Source of the DNA: JBLXBZ01 sp048265185
GTDB lineage: Bacteria > Pseudomonadota > Alphaproteobacteria > Rhizobiales > Stappiaceae
Reading direction: 5' to 3'
Assembly: GCA_048265185.1 (NCBI GenBank)
Contig: JBLXBZ010000020.1
Location: forward strand, 1-19,043
DNA length: 19,043 nt
The notes beneath the pieces are model-generated. The model did no database searches and was not told the origin of the DNA. It was given only the letters and a program-made list of their open reading frames with translations. Made by a program: the position numbers and the translations under genes. Shown here in pieces: positions 7,430-13,813 of the stretch; position 1 is the stretch's first letter, and the number at the start of each line of letters is the position of its first letter.

Positions 7430-8433
7430 AGAAATCCATTCTCCAGCAGATGTCCGAAGGCAATGAAAAGACCTCGAACGTCGGTGGCGAGCCTATTTTG
7501 AAGGCTCCTCGTTCGCGCCGAATGGGTTCTCCTGTCGTTGGCAACGTAGGCAAGGCGCTGACGAGCTTGACGGCTGATGCGATCATATCGATCAATCCGA
7601 ACAAAATCGAGCCCTCGCCTTTCAGGGATCGGTTTGAATCAGACGAGGAAGCGCTTGAAGCTCTTCAGGAACTCAAGACGTCTCTAAAGACAGAGGGGCA
7701 AAAGATTGCCGTTCTCGTTCGGCCCCATCCCACGGAGAGTGGCCGGTATCAGCTCGCCTATGGGCACCGGCGCACCGCCGCTCTCAAGGAACTGCACGCA
7801 GAGGCCGAGAATCCGGAGACCGTTCGAGTTCGTGCTTACGTGCGCGATCTCACGGACGCGGAGTTGGCGAAGGAGCAATCTCTTGAAAACTCCGCGCGTG
7901 AAGCTCTCAGTTTTATTGAGTTGGCGGTATGGGCGAGACAGCTCAAGGGAATTGGTATGAACAACCGGGCGATGGCGCCTATTCTTGGCGTTCCGGAAAC
8001 TGGCGTCTCAAGGCTTCTCACCATTTCGGAGGCCATTCCGGACGATATCGCTCGGGCGATTGGCCGGGCTAAAGAGTCCGGGCGCCGTCGCTGGGCGGCG
8101 CTTGCTGACGCGTTGAAAGATGAAAAGTCGCAGAAACGGGTTCGAGCCATTCTGGAATCGGATGGTTTCAGGAAGGCCGATGGCGATGCTCGAATTACTC
8201 TTGCGATCAATGCGGCGAAGGGAAAACGAGGTAAGGCGGAGAATACGGAGAAACCGAAGGTATTCGATCTCGAAATGGATGGAGCGGTATTCGCCAAAAT
8301 ACGCAAGTCGTCAGCGAATGTGACGACGGTGACGATCCCTAAGGGGGAGACCGAGTTTGCAAGATGGCTCACTGAAAACTTGAAAGATTTTCGGGCGCAA
8401 TATCTTGCGGGGACGGAAAAAAAGCCTGAATGA
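7426..8433 (+). CDS. repB: Plasmid partitioning protein RepB (ParB family)
   Basis: RepB is the ParB-type centromere-binding partner of RepA. The ParB/Srx domain has AYGHRRTAAL (111-120), the site used for nucleotide-dependent clamp loading. The ENSAREALSFIE block (154-165) is the ParB box II. NRAMAPILGVPETGVSRLL (180-198) is the helix-turn-helix that recognises parS. The C-terminal part serves dimerisation. The length of 335 residues is normal. It overlaps repA by 4 bases (ATGA), so translation is probably coupled. No canonical parS palindrome was found by eye in the window. Confidence 0.95.
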   Translation: MKKSILQQMSEGNEKTSNVGGEPILKAPRSRRMGSPVVGNVGKALTSLTADAIISINPNKIEPSPFRDRFESDEEALEALQELKTSLKTEGQKIAVLVRPHPTESGRYQLAYGHRRTAALKELHAEAENPETVRVRAYVRDLTDAELAKEQSLENSAREALSFIELAVWARQLKGIGMNNRAMAPILGVPETGVSRLLTISEAIPDDIARAIGRAKESGRRRWAALADALKDEKSQKRVRAILESDGFRKADGDARITLAINAAKGKRGKAENTEKPKVFDLEMDGAVFAKIRKSSANVTTVTIPKGETEFARWLTENLKDFRAQYLAGTEKKPE

Positions 8434-8830
8434 CCGCTCTTCTGCAGAGGTCATCTGGCGTCTTGTTTCCGGCGGGCTTTCGGAGGAAGGAGAGGCGGCC
8501 TGGAAGTTACTTCATATAAGACTGTTCCGTTTTGTGGAACGGGATTGGTAAGACTGAAGGCAGTCATCGCGCATAGAAAGGAAAACAACGAGATGAAATA
8601 AGTCGGCACAAATGAAATGAGGCCTCCCGGCGGCAACCGGAAAGCCTCTAATTCCATGGTCATCGAGCTTTCACTCAAGAGAAGACCTTCAACACTTCTC
8701 TTCTAGGCGGAAAACGAATCGCACGCAAGATTTATCTCGCGTGAACGTTGGATGTTTGCTGTTTCATCTTTCGATGACCCCCGAATCTGATAACGCCGCG
8801 TCTTTCTTGAAGCCGGCGAACGGAGGTCTT
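8434..8830. promoter_or_regulatory. repB-repC intergenic control region (inc-alpha type)
   Basis: This is 397 bases separating repB from the preferred repC start, the usual place of the ctRNA incompatibility determinant in repABC plasmids. It contains a GTTCC/GGAAC palindrome (8524-8540, 7-base spacer), the ctRNA hairpin (8619-8648) and a second palindrome at 8722-8743 (CACGC...GCGTG with inner AGAT/ATCT). The 8524-8540 element is one base longer than the standard parS consensus and is not assigned. Confidence 0.6.
8610..8665 (-). ncRNA. Antisense ctRNA controlling repC (terminator stem visible)
   Basis: repABC replicons carry a small counter-transcribed RNA between repB and repC. It represses RepC synthesis and ends in a strong stem-loop. 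Here GAGGC (8619-8623) pairs with GCCTC (8644-8648), with an inner CCGG/CCGG stem (8627-8630, 8637-8640) and a CGGCAA loop. Read on the - strand the stem is followed by a T-rich stretch (ATTTCATTT), as for a rho-independent terminator. A -35-like TTGAGT lies upstream on that strand near 8675. The exact 5' and 3' ends cannot be fixed; coordinates mark the structured core. Confidence 0.6.
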
Positions 8831-10102
8831 ATGCCTACTGTTTCAAACGTGAGCGCTTTTAGGCGCGTGACGCCGGGAATTCTTGCATCCCAAAGATTAG
8901 CAATGTCGAATGACATTCCGGATGTCGGTAAAGGTGAAGTCGCCATAGCTCTGAAAAGAGCGGCGCAACCCCTAAAACTGTCTTCTACGGCTTACCACGT
9001 CTTGGATATCCTGCTGGGGCTTTCGAAGGCGGGGGACTGGAAGGCGGACGCTCGTCCGATTGTCGCCATTTCAAACGAGAAATTGGCGGCATACGTGGGT
9101 CGTAGTGAGCGCACGGTCATTAGAGCCGTTAAACAGTTGGTGGAAGCCCAGATACTCGCCTATCGCGACAGTTCTACCGGGCGGCGGTGGGTGCACCGTG
9201 ATGATCTTGGACAAATCAAATGCGCTTATGGGCTTGATTTCACGCCGGCAAAAGTAAGGTACCATGAAATCAAGAAACTGGCGGATGAATGGCAGGCGGA
9301 ACTAAACGCTGAAAGGGAAGCTCGCCGTGCGACGATGAAAATCTCAAGAGCGATCGTCGATATCGTGAACGCTTCTGATGAAGTGGACCTGTCCGATTTT
9401 CATAACCAAATGCTCGCCATCATGGAGAGCGGGAAGGGATATCAGCTCAAAGCGCAAGACCTTTGCGATTTGTATGATTTGTTGTTGGAGGCTCTCGCGG
9501 AAAAACAGAAGGAAGCTGAAAATTCGTTAGAAAATGATAATATGGCAGGCGAGGGTGACACTCATGTCAGCCCTTTATATATTACAAACTCACCAGATTC
9601 TTATATTTATAATCGGACGTCCGCTAAAGCGGCCGAAACTCCACTCCTAACCACCGCCTCCGGCGGCGGAATCGCTCTAGAAAAAAATCTAACGACGCAA
9701 GACAGAGGTGAATACTCCCGTAAAACCGAGCGGAAACATCCGGAAAAAATGGATTTTAATCCGTCTGGAACTCTGGATTCAGTTTCCATCTCCCTTATAG
9801 AAGGCGCATGCACCACTGTCCAAAGCGAGTTGGGGGTATTTTTTTCAAGTTGGCCGGAGTTGATTTTTTCCGCCGAGATCATGCGCATAGGTATTGGATT
9901 ATCGGAGACCGCTTACTCTGAAGCGTGCGGGAAGCTCGGACGACGGGCCGCCGCGGCTATTTTGGCCGTTGTAACTGAAAAAACCTTGCGAGAGCCAGAA
10001 CGCATTAGTCGTCCTGGTGGATATTTCAGGGCCTGTGTTGATCGCGCTGTTGAAGGCAAACTGGCTTTGACGAAATCTCTATTCGGGCTGGCGAATTCGT
10101 GA
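8831..10102 (+). CDS. repC: Replication initiator RepC
   Basis: RepC is the replication initiator of repABC plasmids and binds an origin inside its own gene. Near the N-terminus (about residues 40-120 from this start) a winged-helix region is visible: ISNEKLAAYVGRSERTVIRAVKQLVEAQIL, then STGRRW. The AT-rich, low-complexity centre is the usual oriV position. The C-terminal RepC_C-like domain begins near SVSISLIEGACTTVQSELGVF and ends in a PGGYFRACVDRA motif. I chose ATG 8831 because GGAGG at 8822-8826 precedes it and FRRVTPG follows soon after. This gives 423 residues, which is typical. An in-frame GTG at 8741 would add 30 residues but lies inside a palindrome and lacks a good ribosome site. 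The separation from repB by the ctRNA region is the standard layout. Confidence 0.93.
   Translation: MPTVSNVSAFRRVTPGILASQRLAMSNDIPDVGKGEVAIALKRAAQPLKLSSTAYHVLDILLGLSKAGDWKADARPIVAISNEKLAAYVGRSERTVIRAVKQLVEAQILAYRDSSTGRRWVHRDDLGQIKCAYGLDFTPAKVRYHEIKKLADEWQAELNAEREARRATMKISRAIVDIVNASDEVDLSDFHNQMLAIMESGKGYQLKAQDLCDLYDLLLEALAEKQKEAENSLENDNMAGEGDTHVSPLYITNSPDSYIYNRTSAKAAETPLLTTASGGGIALEKNLTTQDRGEYSRKTERKHPEKMDFNPSGTLDSVSISLIEGACTTVQSELGVFFSSWPELIFSAEIMRIGIGLSETAYSEACGKLGRRAAAAILAVVTEKTLREPERISRPGGYFRACVDRAVEGKLALTKSLFGLANS
9520..9625. other. Putative oriV (AT-rich stretch within repC)
   Basis: A markedly AT-rich run inside the repC coding sequence (for example TTTATATATTACAAACTC and TTATATTTATAATCGG). 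In characterised repABC plasmids the origin lies in the AT-rich middle of repC. The position fits; the function is inferred. Confidence 0.45.
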
Positions 10103-10131
10103 TTTTTGGCGATTTGTTCTAGGGGCTGCTC

Positions 10132-10260
10132 GGGACTGTTGCATTAACCTGCTGACTACAGGTTGACGCTACGTAAATATTGTGGATCACGCGGCTGCGA
10201 AGAGCTGGCTTATGAACTTGATCTCGCTTCAGATGCCTGATTGCTTATTGTGGATATGAT
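10132..10260 (-). mobile_element. IS6-family element, C-terminal end remnant
   Basis: The terminus GGGACTGTTGCATTA (10132-10146) is the exact 15-bp reverse complement of 5684-5698 and matches the IS6-family end. On the - strand, just inside it, a short frame reads SEIKFISQLFAAA and stops (about 10190-10230). It resembles the C-terminal tail of IS6/IS26 transposases (IS26 ends GEMRLVSRVFEM). The rest of the transposase is missing, replaced by the IS630 remnant. Both IS6 remnants are in the same orientation and bracket repABC. Confidence 0.6.
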
Positions 10261-10278
10261 AGCGACTCGATATCATAT
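10254..10278. repeat. Inverted repeat at the IS6/IS630 junction
   Basis: ATATGATA (10254-10261) and TATCATAT (10271-10278) are perfect 8-bp inverted arms around a 9-base centre. It sits where the IS6 remnant meets the IS630 remnant. Its role is unknown. Confidence 0.4.
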
Positions 10279-11110
10279 GGCTAGGTTCTTGATGCCGCCG
10301 GAACCTAAGTCTCTGGAATATTCATTTTGATTGGAGGTGGTCGCCGCGTCCCTTGCGGGATCAGGCTCTAGGGTGTCGATGGTTCGGATGGCGCGCTTGC
10401 GCAGATGCGCCTTGAGCTTGGCAAAGGCCATTTCGATGGGGTTGAGGTCCGGGCTGTATGCCGGCAGGAAGAGCATCCATGCGCCGGTTCATCGGACGGT
10501 CGACGACGAAGGGCGCGGTGAGCCCATGGCAGCGCAGGCCGGCGATGAAGGTCTGCGTCTTCCAGTGGCCGAACGGGGCTTTGGAGCGCAGGCGCTGGCC
10601 CTTCGGGCAGCGCCCGTGAAGCCGGGTCATCTTTGTCGTCGTGCCGGTTTCATTGATGAAGACCAGTCGGTGCGGCTCAAGCCGCATCCTTGGTTGGCGT
10701 TTGCCCCGCCATTCTTGGCGGGCCTTTTTGATGTCGAGCCGGTCTTGTTCGCTGGCCAGCAGCGTTTTTTTGAAGCGGTAGCCGTTGCGGATGAACCAGC
10801 GCGAGAGCGAGGCCGGATCCGCCTCGACACCTGTGGCGGCGGCAAGATCGGCCGCCAGCTCCGGCATGGTGATGTCGTCCTTCTCGGCTACACGTTCGAG
10901 CAGAAACGCGCGATGCGGCTCCAACTTGGCATGCCGCCGCCCGCCAGCGGGCTTGGGAGCGAAGCTTCCCCGCGTTCGCCAGGCCTTCATCAGGTTCACC
11001 ACGAAGGAAACCGACACAGCGAAATGAGCAGCTGCGGCACGCCGCGAATGTCCGGCCTCCACGAAGCCGACCACCCGCTCGCGCAAATCCAGAGAATAGG
11101 CCTTGGGCAT
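10273..11110 (-). pseudogene. IS630-family transposase, inactivated
   Basis: The 5' part (11110 down to about 10484) encodes the IS630 helix-turn-helix region (YSLDLRERVVGFVEAGHSRR) and the start of the DDE domain. It is preceded by a strong GGAGGAGG site. The first catalytic position normally reads FIDET but here reads FINET (N153, codon 10654-10652), so an essential Asp is lost. After RPMNR the similarity jumps, with a frame change, to LFLPAYSPDLNPIEMAFAKL. The second catalytic segment (normally DNLSSHK, roughly 45-50 residues) is deleted. After RTIDTL the C-terminal end is also replaced by unrelated residues. The ATG at 10476 is only an internal frame of the same gene. The element cannot be self-active. 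Confidence 0.88.
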
Positions 11111-11195
11111 GGCAAATCACCTCCTCCCAGAAGTGAATCATCAATCGGAACTCAAAGGAACCCCCTTCGATTCAATTTGAAAATCCGACGCTCTA
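10284..11195 (-). mobile_element. Degenerate IS630-family insertion sequence
   Basis: This is an IS630-family element identified by its transposase. The right end is probably at the TA dinucleotide 11194-11195, since IS630 elements insert at and duplicate TA. The upstream Abi-protein frame resumes directly after it. The left end is not recognisable: no counterpart of the right terminal sequence (about 11165-11193) appears near 10284, so the element is probably truncated there. Confidence 0.6.
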
Positions 11196-11690
11196 GCCTC
11201 GTGCTGGTGAGCGCTCAGTCCTTGCGGAGTTGGCTGGTCTATCCGAGGTGATCGACTTCGACACGGTGAGCCGTGATCTGGATCGCGCCCTCGAACACAG
11301 TCAAACCGATCCCGAGGATGCCGTTACTGCCGCGTGACGTAAGGTCGAGAGCGTGTGTGCAGGTCGATCCTCATCGAGCTCAGGCAGCGCTCCCTGCGAA
11401 GAAAGACGTGCAGGGGCTCTACAATGTCGTTAAGCAACCGCTTAGTCTGTCCCCTGATCGCTCCGACGTCGACCCCTTGATTGCTAATGATGTGCGACAA
11501 ATCCTTTCCGGTCTGGCCACGGTCATCGGTGGGGTAGGGGCTCTGCGCACCCATGGCGGCGACGCCCACGGTCGCGAGAAGGGCTATGCCCCTGTTGACG
11601 CGCGGATTGCCCGTTTGTCGATCCATGCCGCGAGGACGGCAGCGCTCTTGCTCATCGAGGTTTGGCAAGGCAAAGGGCAAGACCCATCTG
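11196..11690 (+). pseudogene. Abortive-infection (Abi) family protein, C-terminal fragment with frameshifts
   Basis: Three reading frames must be joined to recover one protein. Positions about 11202-11334 read RSVLAELAGLSEVIDFDTVSRDLDRALEHSQTDPEDAV and end at TGA 11335. A short segment around 11345-11385 gives VESVC and RSILIEL in two frames. From about 11382 a third frame reads LPAKKDVQGLYNVVKQPLSLSP, then QILSGLATVIGGVGALRTHGGDAHG, and on to RIARLSIHAARTAALLLIEVWQ. This is the conserved C-terminal domain of abortive infection family proteins common on rhizobial plasmids. The N-terminal half is absent, cut at the TA where the IS630 element ends. The 3' side runs directly into the integrase remnant at about 11668. 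It is non-functional phage-defence debris. Confidence 0.75.
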
Positions 11691-12437
11691 TCGGCGGAGA
11701 TCGTGCGTTCGCTCAACGCTTTCCGGGACCATGTCAATACTGAATTGGCAGGCAACGAAGCAGCCGAGCCAATCCCCACGGCGCATAATGGCAAGGTATT
11801 CAAGATAACCACCCGCCAGTTTCGCCGCACGCTTGCATGGCATATCGCCAACCGTCCATTCGGCACGATCGCCGGCATGATCCAGTACAAGCACGCTTCC
11901 GTTGCCGCCTTTGAAGGTTATGCAGGATCGAGCCCGTCCGGTTTCCAGCGCCAGGTTGAGCAGGAACGCCGTTTGGGGCAAATGGACGACATCCTAGAGT
12001 ATTTCGACGCGCACCGGATCGGTGATACGTTCGGCGGACCTGCTGCCGCCCGTCTGACGGAAGCTTTCGAAGAAACAACCAAAGACCATGACGCGCTTCC
12101 CGCGCGCATCGCCGATCGGGGACGGCTACGGACGATGCTGAGCGATCTTGCCCGCACGTTTCACGGGGGCATCCTCGCAGATTGCTTTTTTGATCCCGCG
12201 TCGGCGCTTTGCCTCAAGGCAGCCACCGATCGAAGCAAGCCGCAAACAGCACTCTGTCAACCGACGAAGTGTCCTAACGCCTGTATACGTGCCCGGCACC
12301 TTCCGGTGTGGCAGAGGGCGGAGACGGACATTAAGGCGATGCTGAAAGAGAAGCGATTATCGGGCGCACAAAGATCCGTACTGAAGGCGGAACGGGAGCG
12401 TATTCGTGATGTGATCAGGGTGGGATCGAAGCAATGA
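11667..12437 (+). pseudogene. Tyrosine recombinase/integrase, C-terminal fragment
   Basis: From about 11667 a continuous frame shows the C-terminal catalytic part of a large tyrosine recombinase. TTRQFRRTLAWHIA (about 11811-11852) carries the catalytic Arg and the AWH context. YKHASVAAFEGYAG (about 11886-11928) carries the His region and probable Tyr nucleophile. A long helical C-terminal extension with several Cys and His residues (12160-12300) follows. Such proteins usually exceed 600 residues; only about 256 remain, with no own start, because the sequence before 11667 belongs to the Abi fragment. It resembles the large recombinases found in multi-recombinase mobile modules. Confidence 0.75.
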
Positions 12438-12655
12438 GGCGTTTCAAATACACCGGCACACCCGCTGTTTGCCGTACAAAGCAAGATTTCACAAACCGTA
12501 AGACGGAACGGCCGCAACCTCACTTATGGGGAATGAGCGGAGCCAGCCCATATCTGCCCTCCGTGCTCGCCGCAGCATCAAGCCAAGCGCTTGCACGGAG
12601 GGCGGGAAGCGACCTTTCGCTGCAGCTGCGCTCCATCGGAGTTACGAGAGAATAG
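12434..12655 (+). CDS. Small hypothetical ORF overlapping integrase end
   Basis: The ATG at 12434 overlaps the integrase TGA (ATGA), which would allow coupled translation. The 73-residue product has no recognisable domain and its low-complexity Ser/Ala/Leu tail coincides with a DNA hairpin. It may be a truncated companion gene of the recombinase or chance. Confidence 0.2.
   Translation: MRRFKYTGTPAVCRTKQDFTNRKTERPQPHLWGMSGASPYLPSVLAAASSQALARRAGSDLSLQLRSIGVTRE
12557..12602. repeat. Perfect 10-bp inverted repeat (hairpin)
   Basis: CCCTCCGTGC (12557-12566) and GCACGGAGGG (12593-12602) are perfect inverted arms, 11 bp when the flanking G-C pair is counted, with a 26-base centre. There is no T-run, so it is not an ordinary terminator. 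It lies between the recombinase remnant and the defence operon and could be a recombination site or a module end. Confidence 0.5.
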
Positions 12656-12693
12656 GGGATCTTCGTGTAGCCCAAACCACTACCCAAAATTTA

Positions 12694-12722
12694 TTGTAGT
12701 GTCTGGTTAGCCGACATGTAAT
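12694..12722 (+). promoter_or_regulatory. Probable promoter of the SIR2-HerA operon
   Basis: TTGTAG (12694-12699) and TGTAAT (12717-12722) are separated by 17 bases. The -10 element matches the consensus at five of six positions and the -35 at three. Transcription would start near 12729, about 45 bases before the SIR2 start. No other convincing pair is seen upstream. Confidence 0.5.
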
Positions 12723-12751
12723 GCGCTACTCTCGATAGAGTGAGCATGTCG
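12712..12751. promoter_or_regulatory. Nested palindrome overlapping the -10 element (candidate operator/leader hairpin)
   Basis: The outer arms CGACATG (12712-12718) and CATGTCG (12745-12751) enclose inner arms ACTCT (12728-12732) and AGAGT (12737-12741). The left outer arm overlaps the proposed -10 box, the position of a repressor operator. The right half would lie in the transcript leader. No regulator gene is adjacent. Confidence 0.5.
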
Positions 12752-12774
12752 CTGTCAACCTGAGAAGTGGTGTT

Positions 12775-13803
12775 TTGGGCATTGAAGAATTCGTTCCGAA
12801 GGTGGGAACTAGTATAGACAATTTGGGCTTTCTTTTTGGTGCAGGGACTTCATTTGAGTCTGGTTACCCTCTTGTTTCTGATTTGACGAAAGCTGTTGTT
12901 GGAGCGCTGCCCGCGGAAGACCGGGCCGCAATGGATGAAGCACTCACTGCCAAGGGGCTCGATTTCCAAGATAGCAGTGGGTTGCCAAATATAGAAGAAA
13001 TCTCAGACATTGTTATCGAGCATCACACAAACAGTCAGCTCTCAAAATTCCAGAAGCTAAAAGACAAACTTCGAGAACTTGTTCGAGACGCAATACTCGA
13101 CGTCTCAGATCCAGATATTTCAAATCAAGTTGCTTTGTTGGAAAGGTTAAAAAGACGTGCGTTTGACCGACATACTAACGTTTGGTTTTTTACAACAAAC
13201 TATGACCTTTTGCTTGAGGAGGCTTGCGCCGAGGTTGGCTTAAAACTGATAAACGGGTTCTGTGGCGCAACAAACAGGTTCTTCTCTGAGAAAGAGTTCT
13301 CAATCGTATCTGGGACAACCACAGGGACTAGGTTCTCCGCAGAGAGTGGGCTGAACGTAAGACTGGTCAAGCTCCACGGATCGGTGTCTTGGTATCGCAA
13401 AGGAGATCGCGTTTTTGAAGCGGCGCCGAGCGCGATAATGGAGCAAGACGCACGGTGTATGGTGCTCCCAAGACGAAGCAAAGTAATTGAAACCCTATCC
13501 GGACCCTACGACCGTCTTTTCCATGTTTCGAATTCAGTTTTGGGTAGGCGCTGCAAACGCTTGATAGCCTCCGGTTTCAGCTTCGGCGACAGCCACATAA
13601 ACGATAGCTTGGTGAAGCCTCACATTTCCTCTGGAGGAATCTCGCTTTTCAACTTCTGTGAAGTCGAGCCTGAAAGTCTGAGGAACCTCCGTGCAAGACC
13701 CAATATGCTTCACTTTTGCAGAGATAAAAAAGTGATTGGTGGACGCGAGACTAAAGAGGAAAGCGACGCTTGGATGTTCAGCAAGTTTGTTAAGCTTTTT
13801 TAG
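12775..13803 (+). CDS. SIR2-family NADase of a SIR2-HerA defence system
   Basis: This is a Sir2-like NAD-hydrolysing effector. Partnered with HerA it protects against phage by NAD+ depletion and nuclease activity (established for SIR2-HerA, also called Nezha). FLFGAGTSFESGYP (19-32) is the NAD-binding GAG...S motif. FTTNYD (139-144) is the TxNxD motif. VRLVKLHGSVSWY (195-207) contains the catalytic-type His (H201). IASGFSFGDSHIND (264-277) is the typical C-terminal Sir2 strand. The length is 342 aa. TTG 12775 is the first usable start after the upstream stop at 12736, with a weak GAG ribosome site at 12762-12764. The stop is followed after 10 bases by the HerA start, so the two are one operon. 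All expected motifs are present and the gene looks intact. Confidence 0.88.
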   Translation: MGIEEFVPKVGTSIDNLGFLFGAGTSFESGYPLVSDLTKAVVGALPAEDRAAMDEALTAKGLDFQDSSGLPNIEEISDIVIEHHTNSQLSKFQKLKDKLRELVRDAILDVSDPDISNQVALLERLKRRAFDRHTNVWFFTTNYDLLLEEACAEVGLKLINGFCGATNRFFSEKEFSIVSGTTTGTRFSAESGLNVRLVKLHGSVSWYRKGDRVFEAAPSAIMEQDARCMVLPRRSKVIETLSGPYDRLFHVSNSVLGRRCKRLIASGFSFGDSHINDSLVKPHISSGGISLFNFCEVEPESLRNLRARPNMLHFCRDKKVIGGRETKEESDAWMFSKFVKLF

Positions 13804-13813
13804 GAGAGAACCG

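Noticed and set aside
8524..8540. GTTCC...GGAAC palindrome as parS
   Set aside because: The repABC parS consensus is 16 bases with C and G at fixed inner positions; this element has a 17-base layout and does not fit, so it was not called parS.
10331..11251. Long + strand ORF of 306 codons
   Set aside because: It is the antisense shadow of the IS630 transposase; the - strand frame carries all recognisable motifs.
11324..11890. - strand ORF of 188 codons across the Abi/integrase junction
   Set aside because: Antisense to two recognisable protein fragments; no family features of its own.
12557..12602. Hairpin as a transcription terminator
   Set aside because: The 26-base loop and lack of a T-tract do not fit a rho-independent terminator.
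13736..13813. Upstream start of HerA inside the SIR2 gene
   Set aside because: The 26 extra residues are SIR2 coding sequence in another frame; the GTG at 13814 has a strong ribosome site and begins the HAS-barrel directly.
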